Positions 20,402 to 30,026 of a DNA stretch of 37,587 nt are shown piece after piece; position 1 is the first letter of the stretch; each line of letters starts with the position of its first letter. The translations under genes were made by a program, and so were the position numbers. The stretch comes from Alcaligenaceae bacterium (GTDB lineage: Bacteria; Pseudomonadota; Gammaproteobacteria; Burkholderiales; Burkholderiaceae_B). The stretch spans positions 1-37,587 of the forward strand of contig JAAYHN010000082.1 in assembly GCA_012735395.1 (NCBI GenBank), given 5' to 3'. The notes under the pieces are model-generated. The model saw only the letters and a program-made list of their open reading frames with translations. It searched no databases and was not told where the DNA came from.

Positions 20402-21628
20402 TTACCGTACCGCCCTGGCCTGTAGCAAAGCCTGGTTCAAATCGGCAATCAGGTCTTCCACCCCTTCCAGCCCTATATGCAGGCGAATAATCTGGGAATC
20501 TTGCCGGTTCCAGTAAGCGTGGTTCTCAAGCGTTGGGCGGTCAACCCACTGGATCAGGCTTTCAAAACCGCCCCATGAATAACCAATACTGAACAATTGC
20601 AAGGCATTGACAAAAGCACGTATCTGTTTGTCGCTCAAGTCCAGTTCTATTGACATCATGCCGTTTGAGCCGGTGCAATCACGTTGCCACAAGGCATGCC
20701 CCGGATCTTTCTCAAAAGCCGGATGAAAAACCTGCCGGGTTTCAGGCAAGGTATCAAAATACCGGCACACCTGCAGGGCATTACGGGCGTGCTGTTCCAT
20801 GCGGATAGGCAGGGTACGCACACCCCGAATGGCCAGCCAGGCGTCATCGGCACTGACTGAAAACCCCATGGCATACTGGCTCAGGTCAATCTGCGCGATA
20901 ATGGCCTTGTCTTTGGCAACCACCGCCCCCAACATTAAATCGGAATGCCCGCCCACATACTTGGTACCGGCAATCACACTGACATCGGCCCCCAGCTCCA
21001 GCGGCTTATAGGCATAACCCGACCCCCAGGTATTATCAATCACCAGAATCAGGCCATGTTTTTTGGCAAAAGCCGCCAGTGCCGGAATATCCAGCATTTC
21101 AAACAGCAATGAACCCGGTGACTCGGCATACAGCACTTTGGTATTTTCTTTCACCTGTTTTTCAAGCGCGTCGATAGAACTGCCCGAGACATAGGTGGAC
21201 GCAATATTCATGCGTTTGAGCACCGTATTGTCTAGGTGACGCACCGGCCCATAAACGCAATCGGCCACCAGCACATGATCGCCGGCGCTTAACAGGGAAA
21301 GCATGGCCATGGTAATGGCACCCAGTCCGGAAGAGGCCAGGAAGCAGCGTTTCCCCCCTTCCAGCTGACAGAAAATATCTTCCAGCGCCGCATGCGTTTC
21401 CATGCCCATACGGCCATAAGTCACCAGCCGCTCACCCCGGCTTTTGCGACGGTAAGTTTCTTCAAGATCTTCGATTGAATTAAAGCGCACGGTACTGGTG
21501 CGGATGGAAGGCAGGCCAACCGGCGCAACCGGTGTATTCTCATCGCAAGGGGCGGTGCCCAAATGCTGTAAGCGGGTAAGCAGGGATAATTTGGCGTCCA
21601 TAACGGTTTCTTTATTTGGATTGAACAA
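20402..21628 (-). CDS. metC: Cystathionine beta-lyase / Cys-Met metabolism PLP enzyme
   Basis: 408 aa; VIDNTWGSGYAYKPLELGADVSVIAGTKYVGGHSDLMLG; start may be internal at MDAKLSLL (21601). Confidence 0.88.
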   Translation of the reverse strand: MFNPNKETVMDAKLSLLTRLQHLGTAPCDENTPVAPVGLPSIRTSTVRFNSIEDLEETYRRKSRGERLVTYGRMGMETHAALEDIFCQLEGGKRCFLASSGLGAITMAMLSLLSAGDHVLVADCVYGPVRHLDNTVLKRMNIASTYVSGSSIDALEKQVKENTKVLYAESPGSLLFEMLDIPALAAFAKKHGLILVIDNTWGSGYAYKPLELGADVSVIAGTKYVGGHSDLMLGAVVAKDKAIIAQIDLSQYAMGFSVSADDAWLAIRGVRTLPIRMEQHARNALQVCRYFDTLPETRQVFHPAFEKDPGHALWQRDCTGSNGMMSIELDLSDKQIRAFVNALQLFSIGYSWGGFESLIQWVDRPTLENHAYWNRQDSQIIRLHIGLEGVEDLIADLNQALLQARAVR

Positions 21629-21812
21629 GCAAACTTCTATTCTATTATAGGTTTTTCATGAAAGCCGGGGAATCACGCTGTGTACTTGATCCGGCAGCAA
21701 AATAGGCATTTCCTCGCAGGAGCATGGGAACCGGATTAAGCATTATCCCGCTTTTAATAGCGCTTCAATGTGTTTACAATACTTTTTTGCCTGATTTTTA
21801 GCTGCCATTCCC

Positions 21813-22448
21813 ATGACACCCGAAACCCTGTTCCTGTTTTTTGGCCTGTGCGCCCTGCTGGCCATTTCCCCCGGGCCCGACAATATTTTTGTCCTGCTGC
21901 AAACCGCCCTCAATGGCTACCGCACGGGCTTCATGATTGTACTGGGACTGTGTACCGGCCTGCTGTTTCACACCTTTATTGTGACCGTAGGCATTGCCGG
22001 GCTGATTGCCGCCTCTGATACGGCCTTTACCCTACTGAAACTGCTGGGGGCCGCTTATTTGCTGTATATGGCATGGGGGGCACTCAGGGCCGGGCCGGTC
22101 AAAGCGGTGTCGCAAGACCCGCATGCCACCACCAAAACCTTAAACAATGCCCAGTTCTATCGGCGGGGTATTCTCATGAATATTACCAACCCCAAAGTCA
22201 GCCTGTTCTTCCTGGCTTTTTTGCCGCAATTCACCAATGCGACAACCGGCCAGGTCAAGCTGCAACTGGTGATATTAAGCGGGATATTCATTCTGGCCGC
22301 CTTCCTGGTATTTTGCAGCATCGTGCTGTTCTCCGGCTACTTTGGCCAGCTACTAAAAAGGTCAGACCGGGCGCAGAAAATTTTAAACAGATTCACTGCG
22401 CTGGTGTTTGTGGGCCTGGCTGCCCGCCTGGCCCTTAGCTCTAGATAA
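21813..22448 (+). CDS. LysE family amino-acid exporter
   Basis: 211 aa; LLAISPGPDNIFVLLQTALNGYRTGFMIVLGL, NPKVSLFFLAFLPQF. Confidence 0.93.
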   Translation: MTPETLFLFFGLCALLAISPGPDNIFVLLQTALNGYRTGFMIVLGLCTGLLFHTFIVTVGIAGLIAASDTAFTLLKLLGAAYLLYMAWGALRAGPVKAVSQDPHATTKTLNNAQFYRRGILMNITNPKVSLFFLAFLPQFTNATTGQVKLQLVILSGIFILAAFLVFCSIVLFSGYFGQLLKRSDRAQKILNRFTALVFVGLAARLALSSR

Positions 22449-23502
22449 GCGAAAAACGGATAACGCCATCGTCACAGGTCTGGCGTTTAAGCTTGCCTTC
22501 AAAATACAAGGCATGCAAATGCGCCAGTGCCTCGCCCATGGCAAAAGTAAGCTGGTGCAGGTCCAGCTGCCGTTTAAACATATGCGGCACGATATCCTTG
22601 GCGCTCATGGGTTCTTTACACCACTCCAGCACTTCATCAAGACGCTCGCCATGATGCTCATGCTGCTGGCGAATCCGCTCATGCAAGCCCTTGAAAGGAC
22701 GGCCATGGGAAGGCAGGATCAGGGTATCTTCATCAAGTGCCAGGTATTTATCCAATGACTGCAAATACAGGGGCAGCGGATTGCCTTCGGGCTCGTGATC
22801 AAACACACTGATATTGGTTGAGATACGTGGCAGCACCATATCACCTGAAATTAGTACCTTAAGGGCCGGGCTATACAGGGCCATGTGTTCGGGCGCATGG
22901 CCGTAACCGGAAATAAGTTGCCAGTCGTTATTACCAATACGCAAAGTGTCGCCATCAAGCAGGCGGTTGAAACGGGCCGGTGGAATACTGACCAGGCCCG
23001 GATAATACACCGCCCTGGCACGGATCTTTTCCTGGGACTCCGGGTCATTCAGCCCATGCCGCGAGAAATGCTGCACGGCCGATTCCCCGCCCGTACCGGC
23101 CCCACCCGCCGGCTGCGACGACCACATACGTGAAACGTAATAATCAGTCATGCTCATGTACAGGGGAGCATGATGCTTTTCACATAACCAGCCTGCCAGG
23201 CCAACGTGATCGGGGTGCATATGCGTAACCACCACCCGCAACACCGGCAAACCGTTCAGCTCGTTTTTAAAAACTTCTTCCCACAATTCTTTTACAGGGT
23301 CTTTCGCAATACCGCAATCAACGATAGTCCAGCCTTTTTGCCCATCCACTTCATCTTCAAGAAGCCACAAATTGATATGATCCAGGGCAAATGGCAAAGG
23401 CATGCGTATCCATTTGACGCCTTTGGCAACTTCTTGGGCATAGCCCGGTTCGGGTTGTTTATCACCAAACGGATAATTCAGTTTTGCTTCATTCGGGTTC
23501 AT
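22441..23502 (-). CDS. MBL-fold metallo-hydrolase
   Basis: 353 aa; VVTHMHPDHVGLAGWL, ILPSHGRPF. Confidence 0.93.
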   Translation of the reverse strand: MNPNEAKLNYPFGDKQPEPGYAQEVAKGVKWIRMPLPFALDHINLWLLEDEVDGQKGWTIVDCGIAKDPVKELWEEVFKNELNGLPVLRVVVTHMHPDHVGLAGWLCEKHHAPLYMSMTDYYVSRMWSSQPAGGAGTGGESAVQHFSRHGLNDPESQEKIRARAVYYPGLVSIPPARFNRLLDGDTLRIGNNDWQLISGYGHAPEHMALYSPALKVLISGDMVLPRISTNISVFDHEPEGNPLPLYLQSLDKYLALDEDTLILPSHGRPFKGLHERIRQQHEHHGERLDEVLEWCKEPMSAKDIVPHMFKRQLDLHQLTFAMGEALAHLHALYFEGKLKRQTCDDGVIRFSLI

Positions 23503-23555
23503 TTTTGCTCCTGATTTTATTGACTTTTGAAATTAATTCATGGATGATACATTAC

Positions 23556-23567
23556 GTTTACGTAAAC
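23556..23567. promoter_or_regulatory. LiuR-type operator palindrome (upstream of the MerR gene)
   Basis: GTTTACGTAAAC perfect palindrome, 18 bp upstream of ATG 23585. Confidence 0.75.
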
Positions 23568-23584
23568 TGCACATTAAACTTATT

Positions 23585-23971
23585 ATGACACAAAGAACCT
23601 GGTCCATCTCGGAACTTGCCGAAGAATTCAATATAACCCCCCGTACTTTGCGGTTTTATGAAGGCCACGGCATTATCAATCCCAAACGGGAAGGCCAGAA
23701 ACGCATTTATACCCAAAAAGACAAAACCCGCCTGAAACTTGCCTTGCGGGGCAAGCGGCTGGGTTTCCAGCTGGCCGACATCAGCAGCCTGATTGACATG
23801 TACAACGGCCCGGGCAGCACCGCCCCCCAGCTCAAACACTATATTGCCATGCTGCAACAGCATAAAGAACAGCTGGAAAGCCAGAAACGGGACCTGGAAG
23901 CCATTTTGCAGGAAATTTACACACAGGAAGAACACTGCCAGGCGTTGCTAAAACAACACGGGCAGGCATAG
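23585..23971 (+). CDS. liuR: MerR family regulator, LiuR-like
   Basis: WSISELAEEFNITPRTLRFYEGHGIINPKREGQKRIYTQKDKTRLKLALRGKRLGF; ORF extends to 23540 but 23585 keeps the palindrome intergenic. Confidence 0.85.
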   Translation: MTQRTWSISELAEEFNITPRTLRFYEGHGIINPKREGQKRIYTQKDKTRLKLALRGKRLGFQLADISSLIDMYNGPGSTAPQLKHYIAMLQQHKEQLESQKRDLEAILQEIYTQEEHCQALLKQHGQA

Positions 23972-23977
23972 AGTAAC

Positions 23978-23989
23978 GTTTACGTAAAC
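23978..23989. promoter_or_regulatory. LiuR-type operator palindrome (upstream of isovaleryl-CoA dehydrogenase)
   Basis: GTTTACGTAAAC within AACGTTTACGTAAACGTAA. Confidence 0.75.
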
Positions 23990-24049
23990 GTAATATCATA
24001 TTTCTGTTATATTTCATATCTATAATCAGGATAACACTGGAGACAAAAC

Positions 24050-25228
24050 ATGAATTTACCCGGTTTGAATTTCAACCTAGGAGAAGACCTTGACATGCTG
24101 CGTGACGCCGTGCGTACCTTTGCACAGGCGGAAATCGCCCCGCGTGCGCAGGAAATAGATCACAGCGACCAGTTCCCCATGGATCTATGGCAAAAATTCG
24201 GTGAGCTTGGCCTGCTGGGCTTAACCGTCAAAGAAGAATATGGCGGCACCAACCTGGGCTATCTGGCCCACATGGTCACCATGGAAGAACTGTCCCGTGC
24301 CAGCGCCTCGGTTGCCCTTTCCTATGGCGCCCATTCAAACCTGTGCGTCAACCAGCTCCACCGCAACGGCACCGAAGCGCAAAAACAGAAATACCTGCCC
24401 AAACTCATCAGTGGCGAACACATTGGTGCCCTTGCCATGAGCGAACCCGGTGCCGGCTCAGACGTCGTCAGCATGAAGCTGCGGGCCGAGAAAAAAGGCG
24501 ACAAATACATTTTAAACGGCAGCAAAATGTGGATCACCAACGGTCCCGATGCCGACACCCTGGTGGTGTACGCCAAAACAGACCCGCAAGCCCACCAGCG
24601 CGGCATTACCGCTTTCATTATTGAAAAAAGCTTCAAAGGTTTTTCTGTTGCGCAAAAACTCGACAAAATGGGCATGCGTGGCAGCCACACCGGTGAGCTG
24701 GTCTTCAACAACTGCGAAGTACCCGAAGAAAACATCCTGGGCGAACTCAATGGTGGTGTCAAGGTACTCATGAGCGGCCTCGACTACGAACGGGCCGTTT
24801 TGGCCGGTGGCCCTTTGGGTATCATGCAAGGCGTTATGGATGTCGTGGTGCCTTACGTACACGACCGCAAACAGTTCGGGCAATCCATTGGCGAGTTCCA
24901 GCTCATCCAGGGCAAACTGGCCGATATGTACACCACCCTGCAGGCCAGCCGGGCATTTTGCTATGCGGTTGGCAAAAACCTGGACAGCCTGGGCAGCGGC
25001 CATGTCCGCGAAGTCCGCAAAGATTGCGCGGCCGTTATTTTGTATTGCGCTGAAAAAGCCACCTGGATGGCGGGCGAAGGGGTGCAAATACTGGGGGGCA
25101 ACGGTTATATCAATGAATACCCCACCGGACGCATGTGGCGTGATGCCAAACTTTACGAGATTGGCGCCGGCACCAGTGAAATCCGTCGCATGCTAATTGG
25201 CCGGGAGCTTTTCAATGAAACAAAATAA
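24050..25228 (+). CDS. liuA: Isovaleryl-CoA dehydrogenase
   Basis: 392 aa acyl-CoA dehydrogenase; [57 protein letters not shown]. Confidence 0.94.
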   Translation: MNLPGLNFNLGEDLDMLRDAVRTFAQAEIAPRAQEIDHSDQFPMDLWQKFGELGLLGLTVKEEYGGTNLGYLAHMVTMEELSRASASVALSYGAHSNLCVNQLHRNGTEAQKQKYLPKLISGEHIGALAMSEPGAGSDVVSMKLRAEKKGDKYILNGSKMWITNGPDADTLVVYAKTDPQAHQRGITAFIIEKSFKGFSVAQKLDKMGMRGSHTGELVFNNCEVPEENILGELNGGVKVLMSGLDYERAVLAGGPLGIMQGVMDVVVPYVHDRKQFGQSIGEFQLIQGKLADMYTTLQASRAFCYAVGKNLDSLGSGHVREVRKDCAAVILYCAEKATWMAGEGVQILGGNGYINEYPTGRMWRDAKLYEIGAGTSEIRRMLIGRELFNETK

Positions 25229-25271
25229 GGCAATAATGGTTCTTTAACCTGAGATCCGGAAAATACCTGAT

Positions 25272-27119
25272 ATGTCATACATAGCCGATCATCAACTCAT
25301 ACAGCAGCTGGATAAAACACTGCCACCCGCCACAGATGTCGCCCGTAAAATTCTGGCCGGGTTTGATCGGCATTACTCCCTGTTCCGCTATGTTGCACAA
25401 CGTGCCAAATCGCTGTTTGAATCACACGACTGGCACGGTATCCAGCAGGTTTCCAAAGAGCGGATCGAATACTACGATACCCGTGTGCGTGAGTGCACCT
25501 ATCAGGTTAACCAGATGCTGCGGAAAACACCCGGGCAAACCCAGGAAAGATACACCGACCTGACACCAGAACAAATCCAGTACTGGCAGGAAATAAAACA
25601 GGAATTTGTTAACCTGCTGCGCAATCACAACCAGCCCGAATGTGCGGAAACCTTTTTCAATTCGGTCACCTGCCGCATATTGCACCGGGACTATTTCCAT
25701 AATGCCTTTCTGTTTGTGCGCCCTGCCATTGCCACCGACTACCTTGACTCGGACAACCAGTCATACCGGGTTTACTACCCGCACACCCATGGCATGGAAA
25801 AAAGCATTATTAAAATGGTGGCCGACTACGGCCTGGCTTCTCCCTTTAAAAACCTGCCTTACGATGCCCGTAAAGTAGCCCGTATGGCCATAGGTGTTTT
25901 ACGCAAGCGGCTGGTTTCCACCGGTGGCAAACGCATTGCCCCCGACTGCCAGATCCATGTGCTTAACACCCTGTTTTTCCGTAACAAGGGTGCCTATATT
26001 GTCGGGCGCTTTATTAACAACAACATTATTTACCCGTTTGGTATTGCCCTGCTGCACACGCCATCCAACGAAATAGAACTGGATGCCCTGCTTAGCACGA
26101 CCGACGACATCAGTACCCTGTTCAGTTTTACCCGTGCCTATTTCCTGGTAGACATGGAAGTACCCTCTGCATACGTCACCTTCCTGTCATCCCTGTTACC
26201 CAGCAAACCCAAAGCCGAACTGTACACCGCCATTGGCCTGCAAAAACAGGGCAAAACCCTGTTCTACCGCGATTTTCTGTTTCATCTTAACCACTCGCAC
26301 GATAAATTCGATATTGCGCCCGGTATCAAGGGCATGGTCATGTCCGTTTTCACCCTGCCATCGTACCCTTATGTGTTCAAACTGATTCGCGACCGTATTA
26401 ACAAAGATGGCATGACCCATGAAATCGTGCAAAAAAAATACCATCTAGTCAAAATGCATGACCGCGTCGGGCGCATGGCCGACACCTGGGAATACTCACA
26501 AGTTGCCCTGCCCCGCAACCGCTGTTCGGCCGAACTGCTTGAAGAACTGCACAGCCAGGTACCCAGCCTGATTGAAGAAACCGAAGACAGCATTATTATC
26601 CGCCACGTTTACATTGAACGCCGCATGACCCCACTCAATATATTCCTGGCCCAGGCCACTGACGGAGCGCTTGAGCATGCAATCAAGGGCTATGGTGACG
26701 CCATTGCCGAACTGGCTGCCGCCAATATTTTTGCCGGTGACATGCTGTTCAAGAACTTTGGCGTCACCCGTCTGGGCCGCGTTGTTTTTTATGACTATGA
26801 CGAAATCCAGCCCATGCGTGAAATGAAGTTTCGCCGTATTCCCGATGCGCCCAACGAAGAAGCGGAACTGTCCGGCGAACCCTGGTATCCAGTCCATCCC
26901 AATGATGTCTTTCCCGAAGAATTCGAACGTTTCCTGCTGGGCGATACGCGCGTACGCAAAGCCTTCATGAAACATCACCCTCATCTACTCGATTATCAAT
27001 GGTGGCAAACCCGTAAAGACCGGGTGGCCTCCGGGAAAATCGAGGATATTTTCCCTTATCCGTTCTCCCGCCGCCTGCATGTCAGGCGGCCTGAACTCAA
27101 CAACCAAAAGGAATTGTAA
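25272..27119 (+). CDS. aceK: Isocitrate dehydrogenase kinase/phosphatase
   Basis: 615 aa; KNFGVTRLGRVVFYDYDEIQPMREMKFRRIP, ERRMTPLNIFL. Confidence 0.96.
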   Translation: MSYIADHQLIQQLDKTLPPATDVARKILAGFDRHYSLFRYVAQRAKSLFESHDWHGIQQVSKERIEYYDTRVRECTYQVNQMLRKTPGQTQERYTDLTPEQIQYWQEIKQEFVNLLRNHNQPECAETFFNSVTCRILHRDYFHNAFLFVRPAIATDYLDSDNQSYRVYYPHTHGMEKSIIKMVADYGLASPFKNLPYDARKVARMAIGVLRKRLVSTGGKRIAPDCQIHVLNTLFFRNKGAYIVGRFINNNIIYPFGIALLHTPSNEIELDALLSTTDDISTLFSFTRAYFLVDMEVPSAYVTFLSSLLPSKPKAELYTAIGLQKQGKTLFYRDFLFHLNHSHDKFDIAPGIKGMVMSVFTLPSYPYVFKLIRDRINKDGMTHEIVQKKYHLVKMHDRVGRMADTWEYSQVALPRNRCSAELLEELHSQVPSLIEETEDSIIIRHVYIERRMTPLNIFLAQATDGALEHAIKGYGDAIAELAAANIFAGDMLFKNFGVTRLGRVVFYDYDEIQPMREMKFRRIPDAPNEEAELSGEPWYPVHPNDVFPEEFERFLLGDTRVRKAFMKHHPHLLDYQWWQTRKDRVASGKIEDIFPYPFSRRLHVRRPELNNQKEL

Positions 27120-28300
27120 TGTCTGATCCTATCGTAATCGTTTCCGTCGCCCGTACCCCCATGGGCAGCATGATGGGCAGCCTGTCTGCACTGGCGGCCA
27201 ACCAGCTGGGTGCCACCGCCATCAAAAGCGCGGTTGAGCGCGCAGGCATCAGCCCTGATGCGGTTCAGGAAGTTATCATGGGTAACGTGCTCCAGGCTGG
27301 CCAGGGACAGGCACCTGCCCGCCAGGCCGCTTTAGGCGCCGGTTTGCCAAAAAGCGTTTCATGCACCACCATTCACAAAGTATGCGGTTCAGGCATGAAA
27401 GCCGCCATGTTCGCCCACGACATGCTGGCAGCCGGTACCATTGATGTTGCCGTTGCCGGTGGCCAGGAAAGCATGAGTAACGCCCCTTACCTGTTGCTTA
27501 AAGGCCGTCAGGGTTACCGTTACGGCCACTCTACCGTTTACGATCACATGGCCATGGACGGCCTTGAAGATGCTTACCAGCGCGGTACCGCGATGGGCGT
27601 GTTTGCCGAGCAATGTGCCGACAAATACAGCTTCAGCCGTGAAGAACAGGACGCTTTCTCTATCGAATCACTGCGCCGCGCCAACCAGGCCATTGAAGAC
27701 GGCAGCTTCGAGTGGGAAATCGCACCGGTCACCATCGAAGACCGTCGCGGCAATACCGTGGTTAGCACTGACGAAGCCCCTGGTAAAGCCAAGCCTGAAA
27801 AAATCCCGACCCTGCGCCCTGCGTTCAAGAAAGACGGCAGCGTTACCGCCGCCAACTCATCTTCCATCTCTGACGGTGCCGCAGCACTGGTGATGATGCG
27901 TGCTTCCACCGCAGAAAAAATGGGTCTCAAGCCACTGGCAAAAATCGCGGGCCATGCCCAGCACTCTCACGAGCCTGAATGGTTTACCACCGCTCCTGTT
28001 GGCGCCATTGAAAAGCTGCTGAAACAGGTTGGCTGGACGAAAGACGAAGTTGACCTGTACGAAATCAACGAAGCCTTTGCCGTTGTAACCATGGCAGCCA
28101 TGAAAGAGCTGAACCTGGATCATGCCAAAGTGAACATCCACGGCGGTGCTACCGCACTGGGTCACCCCATTGGCGCATCAGGCGCGCGCATTATCACAAC
28201 CCTGATTGGCGCCCTGCGCAAAACCAATGGCAAGCGTGGTATTGCCACCCTATGTATTGGTGGCGGTGAAGCCGTTGCACTTGCAGTAGAAATGCTTTAA
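27119..28300 (+). CDS. Acetyl-CoA C-acyltransferase (thiolase)
   Basis: 393 aa; VCGSGMKAAMFAHDML, NIHGGATALGHPIGASGARIITTL. Confidence 0.94.
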   Translation: MSDPIVIVSVARTPMGSMMGSLSALAANQLGATAIKSAVERAGISPDAVQEVIMGNVLQAGQGQAPARQAALGAGLPKSVSCTTIHKVCGSGMKAAMFAHDMLAAGTIDVAVAGGQESMSNAPYLLLKGRQGYRYGHSTVYDHMAMDGLEDAYQRGTAMGVFAEQCADKYSFSREEQDAFSIESLRRANQAIEDGSFEWEIAPVTIEDRRGNTVVSTDEAPGKAKPEKIPTLRPAFKKDGSVTAANSSSISDGAAALVMMRASTAEKMGLKPLAKIAGHAQHSHEPEWFTTAPVGAIEKLLKQVGWTKDEVDLYEINEAFAVVTMAAMKELNLDHAKVNIHGGATALGHPIGASGARIITTLIGALRKTNGKRGIATLCIGGGEAVALAVEML

Positions 28301-28346
28301 TTCTCACACATTAAGCATTTGAAACTTTAACTATAAAAACCAATCA

Positions 28347-28378
28347 CGCTTCCCCCTTCATGCACAAAGGGGGAAGCG
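28347..28378. repeat. Perfect 12-bp hairpin between thiolase and MCC beta genes
   Basis: CGCTTCCCCCTT-catgcaca-AAGGGGGAAGCG, no T-run. Confidence 0.85.
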
Positions 28379-28406
28379 ATCAGGCAGGGACAGGAGACAG
28401 ACCTAC

Positions 28407-30014
28407 ATGCCAGTTATCACATCCAAAATCAATACCCGTGCACAATCATTTCTTGATAACGCACAATTCATGCAAGAACAGGTCAATGACCTGAAGCAGT
28501 TGCTGGAAAACACCGCACTGGGCGGCAGTGAAGCCGCCCGCAACAAACATATTGCCCGTGGCAAACTATTGCCCCGTGAGCGCGTGGAGCGCCTGCTTGA
28601 CCCTGGCACCCCCTTTCTGGAACTGTCGCCCCTGGCAGGCCACAACCTGTACAACAACGAAGCCCCCGGTGGCGGCATCATTACCGGTGTTGGCCGGGTC
28701 AATGGCATTGAATGCATGATTGTGTGTAATGACGCCACGGTTAAAGGCGGCACCTATTACCCCATTACCGTTAAAAAACACCTGCGCGCCCAGGAAATTG
28801 CCCAGCAAAACAACCTGCCCTGCATTTATCTGGTTGACTCAGGCGGTGCCAACCTGCCCCGTCAAGATGACGTATTCCCCGACCGTGACCACTTTGGCCG
28901 CATCTTCTACAACCAGGCTGTGATGTCTTCACTGGGCATTGCACAAATTGCCGTGGTCATGGGTTCATGTACCGCTGGCGGCGCCTACGTGCCCGCCATG
29001 AGCGATGAGTCGATTATTGTCAAAAACCAGGGCACCATCTTTCTGGCTGGCCCCCCACTGGTAAAGGCCGCCACCGGTGAAGTCGTGAGTGCCGAAGACC
29101 TGGGCGGAGGCGATGTCCATACCCGCTTATCGGGCGTGGCCGACCACCTGGCCAACAATGACCTGCACGCCCTGCAACTGGCCCGTCAGGCCGTAGCCCG
29201 CCTGAACCGTAAAAAGCCGCAGCAGCTGCATATCATTCCCAGCCGCCCGCCCGTTTACGACCCGCAAGAACTGAATGGCATTATTCCAGCCGACACCCGC
29301 AAGCCCTACGATGTACGCGAAGTGATTGCCCGCATTACCGACGGCTCCGAGTTTGACGAATTCAAGGCCCGTTTCGGTACCACCCTGGTAACCGGCTTTG
29401 CCCATATCCATGGCATGCCGGTAGGCATCATCGCCAACAACGGCATCCTGTTTTCTGAAGCCGCCCAGAAAGGCACCCACTTTATTGAACTGTGCTGCCA
29501 ACGCAAAATCCCGTTGGTTTTCCTGCAGAATATTACCGGCTTCATGGTTGGCCGCAAATACGAAAACGAAGGCATTGCCCGCCACGGTGCCAAAATGGTT
29601 ACCGCCGTTTCAACCGCGGCCGTACCCAAAGTCACTGTTATTATTGGCGGCTCCTTTGGCGCCGGCAACTATGGCATGTGCGGCCGCGCCTTTGGCCCCC
29701 GCATGCTGTACATGTGGCCCAACGCCCGTATTTCGGTCATGGGTGGCGAACAGGCCGCCAGTGTCCTGTCTACCGTTAAACGTGACGGCATCGAAGCCAA
29801 AGGTGGCGCCTGGTCAGCCGAAGAAGAGGAAGCCTTCAAGGCCCCCATTCGCGACCAGTATGAGAAAGAAGGGCATCCCTATTACGCCACCGCCCGCCTG
29901 TGGGACGACGGCATCATCAAACCCGAAGATACCCGCCGTGTGCTGGCATTAAGCCTTTCCGCCGCCCTGAACGCCCCGATTGAAGACACGCAGTTTGGCG
30001 TGTTCCGCATTTAA
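28407..30014 (+). CDS. liuB: 3-methylcrotonyl-CoA carboxylase carboxyltransferase (beta) subunit
   Basis: 535 aa; [45 protein letters not shown]. Confidence 0.95.
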   Translation: MPVITSKINTRAQSFLDNAQFMQEQVNDLKQLLENTALGGSEAARNKHIARGKLLPRERVERLLDPGTPFLELSPLAGHNLYNNEAPGGGIITGVGRVNGIECMIVCNDATVKGGTYYPITVKKHLRAQEIAQQNNLPCIYLVDSGGANLPRQDDVFPDRDHFGRIFYNQAVMSSLGIAQIAVVMGSCTAGGAYVPAMSDESIIVKNQGTIFLAGPPLVKAATGEVVSAEDLGGGDVHTRLSGVADHLANNDLHALQLARQAVARLNRKKPQQLHIIPSRPPVYDPQELNGIIPADTRKPYDVREVIARITDGSEFDEFKARFGTTLVTGFAHIHGMPVGIIANNGILFSEAAQKGTHFIELCCQRKIPLVFLQNITGFMVGRKYENEGIARHGAKMVTAVSTAAVPKVTVIIGGSFGAGNYGMCGRAFGPRMLYMWPNARISVMGGEQAASVLSTVKRDGIEAKGGAWSAEEEEAFKAPIRDQYEKEGHPYYATARLWDDGIIKPEDTRRVLALSLSAALNAPIEDTQFGVFRI

Positions 30015-30026
30015 CAGGAGCCCGTC

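Noticed and set aside
24512-25087. 191-codon minus-strand ORF inside the isovaleryl-CoA dehydrogenase gene
   Set aside because: Antisense shadow of a conserved gene
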